Shown: in pieces, positions 1-8,603 of the stretch
Numbering within the stretch: the first letter of the stretch is position 1
Layout of the letters: the number at the start of each line of letters is the position of its first letter
NCBI GenBank assembly: GCA_964560875.1
Contig: CAZLMW010000013.1
Location: forward strand, 25,668-89,667
Length of the DNA: 64,000 bases
Direction: 5' to 3'
From: CAZLMW01 sp964560875
GTDB lineage: Bacteria; Myxococcota_A; UBA9042
Notes under the pieces: generated by a model
What the model saw: only the letters and a program-made list of their open reading frames with translations
The model's database searches: none
What the model was told of the DNA's origin: nothing
Translations under genes and position numbers: made by a program

Positions 1-489
1 GGTATCGGGATTTGTACCGACACCTCGCACCTGGCAGTTGCTCCCGAGGCGCACCAGCGCAGGGTTGCTGAGCGCCGTTTCACCGACAGTTCGGGCGCCT
101 TGGGAGACGGCTTTGACATCGGACCACGCGACCGCCACGAGAGCCTGGTCCTTCGTCACATCGACCGCCTGCAAGTCGAGGCGCCAGGTCAGCGTCGTTG
201 GGACCTCGCGCGGGTTGGATACGTTGCGTTGAGCAGCGCCGCCGACACCACCGGCTCGAGCGAGCGCGCCGAGATCGATGGCCATCTTTGTGTCTGAGCG
301 CACATCGTAGGCCCAATTATGGCCTTTTTTCAGCCGACACGCGCCCGCGGGCGACGGCTTGGGCGAATTCTGCTCGTCGGAATCGCCGGTCGCGTCGTCG
401 CCACTGCTGGAATGCAGCCAAAACCCTGCGACGAATCCCAATAGAACCAGCGCGCCAACGAGGGTCGCGCGCACGCCGGGGTTTTGCAT
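1..489 (-). CDS. Secreted or membrane-anchored protein of unknown function, C-terminus cut by window edge
   Basis: Reading leftward from an ATG at 487-489, the frame stays open for 163 codons to the first base of the window, so the 3' end is missing. The product starts MQNPGVRATLVGALVLLG, a hydrophobic N-terminal segment fitting a signal peptide or anchor. An acidic/Ser spacer (SSSGDDATGDSDE) follows, then a folded region with GACRLKKGHNWAYDVRSDTK and later TTLTWRLDLQAVDVTKDQAL. The Cys/Trp opening followed by alternating beta-like segments resembles the vitellogenin-like N-terminal domain seen in some deltaproteobacterial exported proteins; that is a guess from pattern, not a firm family call. 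It starts 45 bases after the stop of the upstream ThDP enzyme, so the two are probably cotranscribed. Confidence 0.75.
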   Translation of the reverse strand, partial: MQNPGVRATLVGALVLLGFVAGFWLHSSSGDDATGDSDEQNSPKPSPAGACRLKKGHNWAYDVRSDTKMAIDLGALARAGGVGGAAQRNVSNPREVPTTLTWRLDLQAVDVTKDQALVAVAWSDVKAVSQGARTVGETALSNPALVRLGSNCQVRGVGTNPDT

Positions 490-534
490 GGGTCGGATGT
501 TGACGAAGCGGTCTGCGAGCTCGGGCTGGCCGGG

Positions 535-2280
535 CTACATCGAGATGCTGCCTTTGCGGAAGTCGGTCTTGCCGATGTGGGCATTGACGATGACGGGCAC
601 GCCGGTCTTGGCGATCTCCTTGGCCTTCTTCAGCACGCGCTTGATGTCGGACGTCTTCTTGATCGACAGGCCTTTGCCGCCAAAAGCCGGGGCGACCTTC
701 TCGTAGTCACTGCGCGCGAGCACGGTGCCGACGTCGTCCTTGAGGATGACCACCTGGTCGCGGGCGATCTGGGTCCAGCCGGCGTCGTTGCCGATGACCG
801 CGATGACCGGCAGGCCGTGGCGGGCAAAAGTGTCGATCTCGATCATCGAAAAGCCCGCTGCTCCATCGCCGTAGATGAGCCACACCTCGGCGTCGGGACG
901 GGCAAGCTGCGCCGCCATCGCGAAGCCACCGCCCACTCCAAGCGTGCCGAAGACGCCGGGATCCAGCCACGAGAGCGGCTTGCGTGGGCGCATGATGTAC
1001 GACGCGGTCGCCACGAAATCGCCTCCGTCGGCCACGATGACGCTGTCTTCGGCCATCAGCTCTTCGATCGCTTGGCAGACCTTGAGCGGGTTGACGGGCG
1101 GCGCGTCTTCGTCGGCGATCGCGGCGATTTCGGCGTTTCGGGCGTCATCGTTGGCGCGCAATTCGTCGATCCAGCCCTGCCAACGAGAGCCCTGGCCGCC
1201 GGCGACTTCGGCCAGTTTGACGATGAAGCGGCCCGGATCGGCCGGGATCGGCAGGTTTGGCACCCGGTTCTTGAACAGCGTCTTGGGGTCGAGGTTGACG
1301 CTGATGACTTTGGCCTTGCCCGAGATGACCCGGCCGTAGCCAAGGCGGAAGTCGCACGGCACGCCGGCGAGGATGACGAGGTCGGCGCCCTTGAGCGCTT
1401 TCTTGCGCTTGTGCCGCATCTGCAAGTCGGGCTCGTGACCGAGCAACCCGCGCGCGGAGCCGGCGAGCCACACGGGCATCCCGACCTTCTCGATGGCTTC
1501 GGCGACGTGCCACGCGTTTTGCGCGCGAACGAGCGTTTGGCTGCCGACCAGCATCACGGGCTTTTTCGCCTTACGGATCATCGCGGCGGCTTGCTGCATG
1601 AGCGGCGCCAGCGGTTCCCGCCCGGCCACGCGGATCGGGCCTTGCGGTTGATGGTCGTAGGCGCCCTCGAAGAGCTTGTCGAGGTGTCGCCCGAGGTACC
1701 AACGAAGCGCCTTGTCGAAGGCGGTCTTGGCCGGACCCTTGCCGGCGATTTCGGCCGACCACCCGCGCACCAACTCCTCGTCGTACAGCAGGTCGATGGG
1801 GCACTCGACAAAGACGGGACCGGGGACGCCTTCCTGTGCCTTGCGGAACGCGGTTTCGACCGCTGGGCCGAGCTCCGAGACGCGCTTGCACGACTGGTGC
1901 CATTTGACGTGGGCCTTGATGACCGACGTCTGGTCGATGTCCTGCAGCGATCCCCGGCCCTGCAACATCGTCGCAGCCGCACCACCGAGCAGGACGACCG
2001 GCGATTGTGCCATCTGTGCGTTCTTGAGCGCCGTCAGCGTGTTCGTAACGCCCGGACCTGCGGTGACGGCGGCGACACCGGGTACACCGGTCATGCGGGC
2101 GATGGCGTCGGCGGCGAAGACGGCGTTGGCTTCATCGCGGACATCAACGACGCGGATGCCACGCGCCTTGGCTCCGACGAGGATCGGCGAGATGTGCCCG
2201 CCGCAGAGCGTGAAGAGAAAACGCACGCCCTGGCGCTGGAGGACTTCGGCAATCTGGTCGCCGCCGCAAAGCTTGCTCAT
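535..2280 (-). CDS. Thiamine-diphosphate-dependent enzyme, acetolactate synthase-like (ILVBL/HACL-type)
   Basis: This 581-residue protein has the full three-domain layout of the pyruvate oxidase/acetolactate synthase superfamily. The N-terminal PYR domain carries VDVRDEANAVFAADA, where the conserved glutamate activates the cofactor, and GVPGVAAVTAGPGVTN. A central nucleotide-binding-like domain follows (KKPVMLVGSQ, LVILAGVPCDFRLGYGR). The C-terminal PP domain has the ThDP/Mg motif GDGAAGFSMIEID ending in the metal-ligand Asn of VIGNDAGW. Among these families it reads closest to ILVBL/2-hydroxyacyl-CoA lyase-like proteins rather than biosynthetic IlvB; no regulatory IlvN subunit is nearby. Carbon-carbon lyase or ligase chemistry on a 2-keto or 2-hydroxyacyl substrate is likely, but the substrate cannot be read. 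It lies between a hot-dog thioesterase and an envelope protein on the same strand, so an acyl-CoA-related role is plausible. Confidence 0.9.
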   Translation of the reverse strand: MSKLCGGDQIAEVLQRQGVRFLFTLCGGHISPILVGAKARGIRVVDVRDEANAVFAADAIARMTGVPGVAAVTAGPGVTNTLTALKNAQMAQSPVVLLGGAAATMLQGRGSLQDIDQTSVIKAHVKWHQSCKRVSELGPAVETAFRKAQEGVPGPVFVECPIDLLYDEELVRGWSAEIAGKGPAKTAFDKALRWYLGRHLDKLFEGAYDHQPQGPIRVAGREPLAPLMQQAAAMIRKAKKPVMLVGSQTLVRAQNAWHVAEAIEKVGMPVWLAGSARGLLGHEPDLQMRHKRKKALKGADLVILAGVPCDFRLGYGRVISGKAKVISVNLDPKTLFKNRVPNLPIPADPGRFIVKLAEVAGGQGSRWQGWIDELRANDDARNAEIAAIADEDAPPVNPLKVCQAIEELMAEDSVIVADGGDFVATASYIMRPRKPLSWLDPGVFGTLGVGGGFAMAAQLARPDAEVWLIYGDGAAGFSMIEIDTFARHGLPVIAVIGNDAGWTQIARDQVVILKDDVGTVLARSDYEKVAPAFGGKGLSIKKTSDIKRVLKKAKEIAKTGVPVIVNAHIGKTDFRKGSISM

Positions 2281-2335
2281 TCTGGGTTCCGGTCGGTGAG
2301 GTGGGTCGGAGATTGCGAGGGGTCCGGTCGCGGGC

Positions 2336-2734
2336 TCAGCCGTCGAGTACGTGGGCGCCGAGCACGAAGCAGGTGAAGGTACCGGTCATGACGACGTCGT
2401 CGCCGCGGGTGACGGAGACATCGACGGTGCGCTTGCGTTTGCGGCTGGCGACAACGCGGGCTTCAGCCTGGACCACATCGCCGCGCGCTACCGGCTTGAG
2501 GAACCGTGTGTCGGCGCCGCCGAGCACGACGTTGGGATCGTTGACGGCCAGCATCGCTGCGTAGTCGGCCAGCCCGAAGACAAACCCACCGTGCACGAGA
2601 CCGCGGTCATCGGCGGTCATATCGGCGGTGGTGCCCATGCGCACGCGGGCAAACCCGTCGGCGATATGGACCGGCGTACCGCACAGGCGTCGATCGATAC
2701 CCAGGTGCGTATTGGGTGGGGTGTTGGCCTGCAT
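2336..2734 (-). CDS. PaaI-like hot-dog fold thioesterase
   Basis: The 132-residue protein has the single hot-dog domain layout of small acyl-CoA thioesterases. The active-site helix region reads LVHGGFVFGLADYAAMLAVN, with the HGG turn typical of PaaI/YbgC relatives. The following strand FLKPVARGDVVQAEARVVA and the final strand MTGTFTCFVLGAHVL complete the fold. Such enzymes hydrolyse acyl-CoA or aryl-CoA thioesters in the cytosol. It lies 55 bases upstream of the ThDP enzyme on the same strand, suggesting a shared transcript dealing with acyl-CoA metabolites; the specific substrate is not visible. Confidence 0.88.
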   Translation of the reverse strand: MQANTPPNTHLGIDRRLCGTPVHIADGFARVRMGTTADMTADDRGLVHGGFVFGLADYAAMLAVNDPNVVLGGADTRFLKPVARGDVVQAEARVVASRKRKRTVDVSVTRGDDVVMTGTFTCFVLGAHVLDG

Positions 2735-2799
2735 CCGTGGCTCCGCGAGTCGGGGCGCGGAGGGTACGGGGGCCGATACGACCGTGGCAAGCGCCCAAC

Positions 2800-2815
2800 G
2801 GGCCTCGCGAGGCCC
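2800..2815. repeat. 16-bp perfect palindrome followed by GAACCC tandem repeats
   Basis: GGGCCTCGCGAGGCCC reads identically on both strands with no loop. It sits in the 156-base gap upstream of the thioesterase. About 40 bases further right, near 2858-2882, is a short run of the hexamer GAACCC (three copies, the last diverged). The palindrome could be a binding site for a dimeric protein or just GC-rich symmetry; there is no second copy in the window. Confidence 0.45.
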
Positions 2816-2890
2816 GATTGGAAGTCGCTGACTGAGCGATAGGCCGGGTCCTGGCCACCCGAACCCGAACCCGAACGCGAACTCACACCC

Positions 2891-3175
2891 TCACGGGGTG
2901 CCGCTGTGCTTGCGAATCAGGCCTGTGAGCATGGCCGCGACCTTGTCGGCCGCCGCCAGCAGCGGTTCGGCTTCGACGGCAGGCACCAGACCAGGCGCCG
3001 CGGCCAGCTCCACTGCCACCGCCGCCTCGCACGCCTCGCCCCGCGCCTCGTTGAAGCGCTGCCGCTTTTCACCGGCGTTGAGCCGGTGTGCTGATGCCCG
3101 CGGGGCGCTCGTGGGCAGGGAGGGCGACGTGCGCGCCCGGGCCGGCCGGGATAGCGAACGGCAGTGCGGCAGCAC
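2891..3175 (-). pseudogene. Four-helix-bundle protein (23S rRNA intervening-sequence protein family), probably a 5'-degenerate remnant
   Basis: The C-terminal ~60 residues match the small four-helix-bundle (IVP/S23-like) family. RQRFNEARGEACEAAVAVEL corresponds to the usual 'RRFYEIARGSALECAAAL' helix, and DKVAAMLTGLIRK to the last helix. The family is normally about 110-125 residues, with a first half containing 'LADQLRRAS..LNIAEG'. Here only a weak echo (SAPRASAHRLNAGEKR) survives, with the glycine-rich turn deleted. There is no convincing ATG or ribosome site, and the best open start is a GTG at 3175. It follows 56 bases after the stop of the upstream lipoprotein. I read it as a decaying gene; it could also be a divergent functional one. 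The molecular function of the family is poorly known. Confidence 0.45.
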
Positions 3176-3231
3176 CGGCGGACCCTCGCGCCCCGCGAAC
3201 TCCGATCGAACCTGCGGGCCTCGCCGCCGGC

Positions 3232-3867
3232 CTACTTGATGGGGTTGAGCACGGCCTTGATCGCGAGCGTAATGTCGAGGTCCGCTTTACCGCCCGGCAC
3301 CGTTTCGCCCTTGTTGACGACCATCTTCGCCACGATCATCTGGCTGAAGGCGAGCGCCGTGAAGTGCGGCTGCGCGGCGGCCATGCCGTCCTTGTGCAGA
3401 ACCGCGGCAACGACCGCGGTCGACTTGCTCGGGATCGAGGGAATCGTGGCGATCTTGGCTGTCTGGGCGAGATCGGTGTTGCTGTGCGCGCCGACGTGCA
3501 GATCGAAGCTGGGCAGGGCGCCGGTCACCGAGTTGACCTTGGGGTGCGCGTCGATCTTGGTGATCTCGAACGACTTCACGCGGCCCTTGGCGTTGGCGAG
3601 CGCGGGCACCTGCTTGACCAGGTCGATGCTCGTGGCGGGCAGCGAGAGGTCTTTTTCGATCTTCTGCGGCGCTTTCTGACCGGCCGCCGAACCCATGATC
3701 GCGCCGATGTCGAACGACGTGCTGAACGTGTAGCTGGTCTGGACCGGCACATCGAGCTTGTTCTTGTTTTCGTCGACCGCGTCAGCGAATTGGTCGCAGG
3801 CCGTCAGCGAAAGAACAGCAGCGACGGCAAGCAGGGTGGTCAGCAGCGAATTGGAACGGGCGATCAT
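3232..3867 (-). CDS. Lipoprotein of unknown function
   Basis: This 211-residue protein begins with a lipoprotein signal peptide; the lipobox LSLTAC places the acylated cysteine near residue 24. A near-perfect Shine-Dalgarno (AGGAGG) lies just upstream of the ATG. The mature part has repeated beta-strand-like stretches (VPVQTSYTFSTSFDIGAIMG, ADLDITLAIKAVL) and no catalytic motif that I recognise. It should be exported and anchored in the envelope. No homologous family is recognised by eye. The four-helix-bundle remnant follows directly downstream. Confidence 0.8.
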   Translation of the reverse strand: MIARSNSLLTTLLAVAAVLSLTACDQFADAVDENKNKLDVPVQTSYTFSTSFDIGAIMGSAAGQKAPQKIEKDLSLPATSIDLVKQVPALANAKGRVKSFEITKIDAHPKVNSVTGALPSFDLHVGAHSNTDLAQTAKIATIPSIPSKSTAVVAAVLHKDGMAAAQPHFTALAFSQMIVAKMVVNKGETVPGGKADLDITLAIKAVLNPIK

Positions 3868-3991
3868 TTTTGCCTCCTGATGGGACAGTTTAGGTCCTGA
3901 CCGGGTGATGAATCACGCCCGCGGCAAGGAGCCTACAGGCCACCGTCCGTGGACGCCATATTCAGCGCCGAGCGTCCGTAGGGCTCGCGGC

Positions 3992-4783
3992 TCAGAAGCG
4001 GCCGACGAGGGCGAGGCCGGGACGGTCGTTGACCGGGTCGAATGACGGCGCGAATGAGACATCCCAGGTGCGGCGCTGCACGGCCTTGTAGTGGCGATCG
4101 GGGATGCTGGTGATGGCGATCCATGTGCCAAACGCGAGGCTCAGCGCCATCGTCGACGCGAACGCGATGGCCTGGTTGCGGTCCTCTTCGGCCTGCTGCT
4201 CTTGGAAATCCTGCTGGTTGTTTGGATCGAAGTTGTTTGTGGAGTCCACCGCGTTGGCCACCAGGGCCCCAACGACCGTCCCGACGGCGCCGGACAGATC
4301 AATGATCCACACGCGGCCGCGCGTCATCGGAATGTCTTCCCACAAGTGCCAGGCCACAAGGCCGCTGGTCAGGCCGACGAAGACGCTCGAGCGCATGTCG
4401 AACTCTTGCTCCATCGCAAACTGGATGGGCACGGTCAGGGCGCCGGTCCAGAAAACGGCGGTTGCCGCCAGACCGAGCTGCCCGGGCGCCGCGTCGCTGC
4501 CGCTGCCCACGATGAGCCCACCGAGGCCACCGCCGACCACGCCGCCGAGTGTCAACAACGCCGCTGCAGCGCCTGGATCGCCGCCATCACTGCGCCGGTC
4601 GATATGCGAGCCGATCGCGAACCCGGCGAACCCGCCCAGCGACCCACCGACGAGTCCGGCCTGCCACATGATGTGACCGTGCCGATTGGCGAGCTGAGCC
4701 GATGCCTGCCCGGCCGAACAAGCGAGGAGCGCGCTCACCACCAGCACGGCTGGCACGATTTGCGAATTGCGGCCGGCGTTCAC
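3992..4783 (-). CDS. Exported glycine-rich membrane protein, paralogue of the 5484-6398 gene
   Basis: The start is taken as GTG at 4783, whose GTGA overlaps the stop of the upstream gene, giving 263 residues; a longer frame would add 12 residues without a signal sequence. A signal peptide (VPAVLVVSALLACSAGQASA) is followed by glycine-zipper-like membrane stretches (LVGGSLGGFAGFAIGS, LGGVVGGGLGGLIVGS). A central segment has DIPMTRGRVWIIDLSGAVGTVVGALVA, then comes a Gln/Glu-rich hydrophilic linker, and the end is LALVGRF with a terminal Phe. The order of segments closely parallels the 304-residue product two genes upstream (IDLGAMLGTFVGAV, ending GVRGSF), so the two are duplicates. The function is unknown; an outer-membrane or pore-like role fits but is not shown. 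Confidence 0.75.
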   Translation of the reverse strand: MNAGRNSQIVPAVLVVSALLACSAGQASAQLANRHGHIMWQAGLVGGSLGGFAGFAIGSHIDRRSDGGDPGAAAALLTLGGVVGGGLGGLIVGSGSDAAPGQLGLAATAVFWTGALTVPIQFAMEQEFDMRSSVFVGLTSGLVAWHLWEDIPMTRGRVWIIDLSGAVGTVVGALVANAVDSTNNFDPNNQQDFQEQQAEEDRNQAIAFASTMALSLAFGTWIAITSIPDRHYKAVQRRTWDVSFAPSFDPVNDRPGLALVGRF

Positions 4784-5484
4784 AGCCAGACCCCGATCCA
4801 AATGGCCCAATGGACCCACACGCTGTCGCGCCGAATGCGCGCGTGGCGATCGTCCTGGCGCAGATCGGACACCGACGCCTGGTAGCCGATTCCACCGGTG
4901 AATTCGGCGAACAAGAGGCGGCGGCTATAGCGCGCGACCACGGCGCCGCCGCCCGCCAACACGTGTTTGGACGCCCCGACGAAAGTTGGTTGCTGGTTGC
5001 CTCCGCCGCCGGGGACGTCGTTGGCGATAAGCTCCGGTGCCGCCGCGCCAAACGGGGTCGGGCCGTCGTTGCGAGGCGGCCCGATCCCCATGTGGTGTTC
5101 CCAGCGCGCGTCGATCGCCATGCCGACGCCGATTCGTCGATCGCCAAGGCCGATCCACGTGGCGCGAAGGCCCGCGCCGAGCACGCCGATTTCAGCAAAG
5201 GTCGACGTGTTCAAGTCGCCGCCGTACGCCGCGACGGCCGCGATGGCCAGGTGTTCGTCGATCGGGTACTCGAGGCGAACTTCCATCACCGGCACCAACA
5301 GGCGTGTCACGGCGAAGGCGACCACGGCATCGTCCCGAGCGAGTTGGGTTTGCAGGGAGCGCGCGGCGGCCGCGTCGGGTGATACAGGCGAGACTTGCGG
5401 CGCGCTGGACGGCATTTGCGCTCGTGCGGGTGTCGCAAACGCGCCGATGACCAGGGCGACAAGGACGGCGATTGGGCGAGGCAT
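4780..5484 (-). CDS. Outer-membrane beta-barrel-like protein of unknown function
   Basis: The 234-residue product starts with a clear signal peptide (PIAVLVALVIGAFATPARA). It then shows alternating amphipathic strands typical of small outer-membrane barrels, such as HLAIAAVAAYGG, IGVGMAIDARWEHHMG and VHWAIWIGVWL at the extreme C-terminus. The gene starts with TAATG coupling to the upstream gene and ends with GTGA coupling to the downstream one, so it is the middle of a three-gene operon. The flanking genes are paralogues of each other, which suggests one assembly or complex. I recognise no named family. Confidence 0.75.
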   Translation of the reverse strand: MPRPIAVLVALVIGAFATPARAQMPSSAPQVSPVSPDAAAARSLQTQLARDDAVVAFAVTRLLVPVMEVRLEYPIDEHLAIAAVAAYGGDLNTSTFAEIGVLGAGLRATWIGLGDRRIGVGMAIDARWEHHMGIGPPRNDGPTPFGAAAPELIANDVPGGGGNQQPTFVGASKHVLAGGGAVVARYSRRLLFAEFTGGIGYQASVSDLRQDDRHARIRRDSVWVHWAIWIGVWL

Positions 5485-6398
5485 TAGAAGCTCCCGCGTA
5501 CGCCGATAATCCCGCCGCCCTCGCGCGGCACGACCGCTAGCGATATCGGTGGGACGTCGTTGTCAGCGGTGTCGGTCTGCGGCGAGTCGAACGCAAACCA
5601 TGCCCCTGCAGCGGCGCCGACAAGGGTGCCGACGAGCACCGGGCGAAGCGACCGCTGGGACCCGCCGTCGGAGACACCGAAATAGACCGCGCCGACAAAG
5701 GTTCCCAGCATCGCTCCAAGGTCGATCTTCCAAACCGACAAGCGCGACGGGCGCAGATCGTCCCACAAGACCCAGCCGGCGGCGTAGCTGATGGCAAACG
5801 TCGCACCCAGCCCCAGGTTGGACGGCGCGCTCGGTCGCAGTGACGCGAACTGCAGCAGCGAAAACGTGGTCCAGAAACCCACCGTGTTCGCCAACGAAGC
5901 CTGCGCCGCGGTCGGCTCCTGCCAATACGCCAGCGCCGCGAACGTGAGCCCACCGATCAGCTCCCCCGTCAGCACGTAACGCGCCCGCACGACGTCGTCG
6001 TCGAAACCCCAGTCGTTGTTGTCGCGCCTTTCCTTGATGGACCGCTCGCCGAGCAACACCCCACCGAGCGCCCCGACGAGCATCCCCGTGTCCGTCGTGA
6101 TGACGGCCCCTCGCGGAAACTGGCGGCCGACGACGTAGCCCAACGCGGCGCCCGCGACCGCCCCAGCGTTCATGGAAACGAAGGTCTCTTCATCGCGGCA
6201 GCGGTTGCCCGCCTCGCAAATCAGCGCGCCGAGGATGAACCCATTGACGGCCTGCGCGACGGCGGCATCGACGGCGCCGTGTTCAGCCTTGGTGGACTTG
6301 GCAGACGTATCGGCCGGGCTGGCAGCACCACCCAAGGACGGCAACCCCGCGCAAAATACGCACAAGGTCGCGACTGCGACGCGCGTGGCTCGGTTCAA
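5484..6398 (-). CDS. Exported glycine-rich membrane protein, first gene of a three-gene operon
   Basis: The 304-residue frame opens with TTG at 6398 and a signal peptide (VAVATLCVFCAGLPSLGGAA). It contains several glycine/alanine-rich hydrophobic segments (AGAVAGAALGYVVGRQFP, GMLVGALGGVLLGE, IDLGAMLGTFVGAVYFG). The C-terminus GGGIIGVRGSF ends in Phe, as many outer-membrane strands do. Its stop overlaps the next ATG by one base (TAATG). It shares order and motif spacing with the 3992-4783 product. No enzymatic motif is seen. Confidence 0.75.
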   Translation of the reverse strand: MNRATRVAVATLCVFCAGLPSLGGAASPADTSAKSTKAEHGAVDAAVAQAVNGFILGALICEAGNRCRDEETFVSMNAGAVAGAALGYVVGRQFPRGAVITTDTGMLVGALGGVLLGERSIKERRDNNDWGFDDDVVRARYVLTGELIGGLTFAALAYWQEPTAAQASLANTVGFWTTFSLLQFASLRPSAPSNLGLGATFAISYAAGWVLWDDLRPSRLSVWKIDLGAMLGTFVGAVYFGVSDGGSQRSLRPVLVGTLVGAAAGAWFAFDSPQTDTADNDVPPISLAVVPREGGGIIGVRGSF

Positions 6399-6473
6399 AG
6401 CGACGATTCCAGCAATTGCCCTCGGCCGACCTTAGCAAAAGATCCGCCGATGCCGCCAATCGCCGTCGTCAGG

Positions 6474-8603
6474 TTAAAAAATCCCGCCCGCGAACATGAA
6501 CGCGCGATAGGGGATGTCGAGGTTCTGCCCGCTCGGTTGACGGACGCGAACCAACAACGTTTGCCCCTGCTCGCCGGTCACCTTGCTGACATTCCACCAC
6601 TGGGTCGCGACCTGTGGATCGCCGGATTCACCCGGTCCGACCACGCCGCAGTGCTCCGAGCCGATCTTGGCCGGTCCGGTCCCCGCAAGCTCGATGATGT
6701 TGCTGTACCAATACATCTGCACGCACAGCTTCGCGCCGGCAGGGACGGTCCCACAGTCGTTGGCGGCGTCGGGTTTGCGCGCGGCGACACCGGCCTGGAC
6801 TTTGGCCCATGCCCCGAGCAACGGCAGCGTGAACCAGTCGACGTCGCCCTTGGTCATCGACAGCTTGTCGATCGTCACCTTCTGCCCGAGGTTCTTCACC
6901 GCCTGCTTGACGCTCGCCTTGTTGTTGGGCTCGAAGATGTCCGGGTAGCACGACGGCGTCGCGATCGTTCCGCCCCACGCCGACGCGTAGACCTCGTCAA
7001 GCAGCCTGTCGGTGAGCTTCAGCGCGTCGTTGGCGAACTGTGAAACGTCCATATTGATCGGCGTGTTGGTCGCGCTCTGGATGTACCCGCCCACACCGTC
7101 GATGAGGCCGATCGCGCAACTGACCGCCTGCGAAAAGCCCTTGGGCAGCCACGGCTTGGACGTCCGCTGCACGCGCAATCGCTGGTAAACAAAGGTCTTG
7201 TTGCTGACGTAGAGGGTGTCCCAGAGCTGCACGTACGTCGTTGTCGAGCTGATGATGGTGGTCAGGTTGATGGTGGTGACGACCTTCTTCAGCTCCTTGC
7301 CGATGTTTTCGACCATCTTCATCGTGAACGTGAAGATCTTGCCGTCGCTGATGGCGGGCTTCTTGTCGCCCGGCACCGTCATGTACAGGTCCATCTGCAC
7401 AAAGTTGCGGGTCGCGGCCAGCAGCCGCAGCGTGTTCTTGACCGCGGCCTTCACCATCGCCTTCTTGGCGGGATTGGCGACCGGGTTCGTCGCGTCCTTC
7501 TTGATCATGTACAGCGCCTTGTGGGCGACCTTCTTCCACAAGCCCATGTTCGCCGCGTAGAGCGCATTGGGTTGCCCGGTGACCGGTCCGGCCGACACGA
7601 GGAACGCGCCCGTGGCCTTTTCACAGCCCTTTTGAATCAGCCAGTTGCCCGCGGCTTCGGCGATCGACCAGCCAAACGCCGACCAGGTGAGGCCGCCGTC
7701 GAACTTCATGAACAACCCACCCATGAGCACGCCCGCCGCTTCCTTGGCGAACTCCGCGAGGTTGCTGCACCAGCCGGTGTAGAGCGGGTTGAAGAACAGG
7801 CAGGTCTTGTTGACGAGGTTCTTGACGATCGAGGTGACCGCCATCGTGATCGCTGTGCGCAGGGCAAAGCGGATGACCATCGACACCGAGATGCCGACCA
7901 GCGTGAACTTGTCGCCGGGGAACGGGCTCTTCTGGTCCTTGTTCCAAGCGACGTCGAGCTTGTTGTCCGCCGCGGATTGGTCGCTGCTGACCTCGACTTT
8001 GCCGTTGGTGAGGCTGCCGGCGTAGTAGGCGGGGGCGAGCTTGCCGGCCGGATCGACGATGAGCGCGAAGACGGCGCCGGACTGCTCGACGCGCACGGTG
8101 ACTTTCGCCTGGCCGAGCGCCGATTCCTTGTCTTTCTCACCCTGGACGCCGTTGATCTCGATGAGCGCGTTGTGGTGGGGCGAGTAGAAGCCGACCACAC
8201 CCATCTTGTCGGTCTTGGCGCTGGCCGATTCGACGTTGCCGGCGACCTTCTGCATCTTGATGACGCCGGCCTTGGCGAGCTCGGCATCGGTCGGGCCCTT
8301 CTTGGTGCCGCCCGAGCTGGATGCACCACTGGACCCGGACGACGAGCTGGCGCCCGAGCTGGACGCCCCGCTGGAGCTGGTAGAGGAGCCGGCGTCCGCG
8401 CCGCTCGAACTGGATGTTGCTGCGTCGCTGGTCCCCGACGACGAGCCCGTGTCGGTGCCGCCGATCTGGCCGTCGTTGCCGCCGCTTGAACTCGCGCCTG
8501 TCGCATAGCCTGCGTTGGTGCTTCCGGTACCGCCCACGCAGCCGGTGAGGGCGAAGATGTGCACGAGGAGGATCGCGACCTTGCGTTGCAGGGAACGGTT
8601 CAT
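6474..8603 (-). CDS. Large lipoprotein with Ser/Gly spacer and PPC-like C-terminal domain
   Basis: The 709-residue protein has lipobox ALTGC near residue 22 and a GGAG Shine-Dalgarno about 7 bases from the ATG. Residues ~25-100 are a low-complexity Ser/Gly/Ala spacer typical of myxobacterial surface proteins. A large unrecognised central region follows and contains one strongly hydrophobic stretch (ISVSMVIRFALRTAITMAVT) and Cys pairs. The final ~150 residues begin CYPDIFEPNNKASVKQAVK and include MTKGDVDWFTLPL, the pattern of bacterial pre-peptidase C-terminal (PPC-like) beta-sandwich domains. It is probably displayed on the cell surface; its role is unknown. The DNA coding for the spacer is itself repetitive. 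Confidence 0.82.
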   Translation of the reverse strand: MNRSLQRKVAILLVHIFALTGCVGGTGSTNAGYATGASSSGGNDGQIGGTDTGSSSGTSDAATSSSSGADAGSSTSSSGASSSGASSSSGSSGASSSGGTKKGPTDAELAKAGVIKMQKVAGNVESASAKTDKMGVVGFYSPHHNALIEINGVQGEKDKESALGQAKVTVRVEQSGAVFALIVDPAGKLAPAYYAGSLTNGKVEVSSDQSAADNKLDVAWNKDQKSPFPGDKFTLVGISVSMVIRFALRTAITMAVTSIVKNLVNKTCLFFNPLYTGWCSNLAEFAKEAAGVLMGGLFMKFDGGLTWSAFGWSIAEAAGNWLIQKGCEKATGAFLVSAGPVTGQPNALYAANMGLWKKVAHKALYMIKKDATNPVANPAKKAMVKAAVKNTLRLLAATRNFVQMDLYMTVPGDKKPAISDGKIFTFTMKMVENIGKELKKVVTTINLTTIISSTTTYVQLWDTLYVSNKTFVYQRLRVQRTSKPWLPKGFSQAVSCAIGLIDGVGGYIQSATNTPINMDVSQFANDALKLTDRLLDEVYASAWGGTIATPSCYPDIFEPNNKASVKQAVKNLGQKVTIDKLSMTKGDVDWFTLPLLGAWAKVQAGVAARKPDAANDCGTVPAGAKLCVQMYWYSNIIELAGTGPAKIGSEHCGVVGPGESGDPQVATQWWNVSKVTGEQGQTLLVRVRQPSGQNLDIPYRAFMFAGGIF

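Noticed and set aside
484..2376. Open plus-strand frame of about 630 codons opposite the ThDP enzyme
   Set aside because: It is antisense to a convincing enzyme and its Asp/Val/Gly/Arg-rich, motif-free translation is typical of antisense frames in high-GC DNA.
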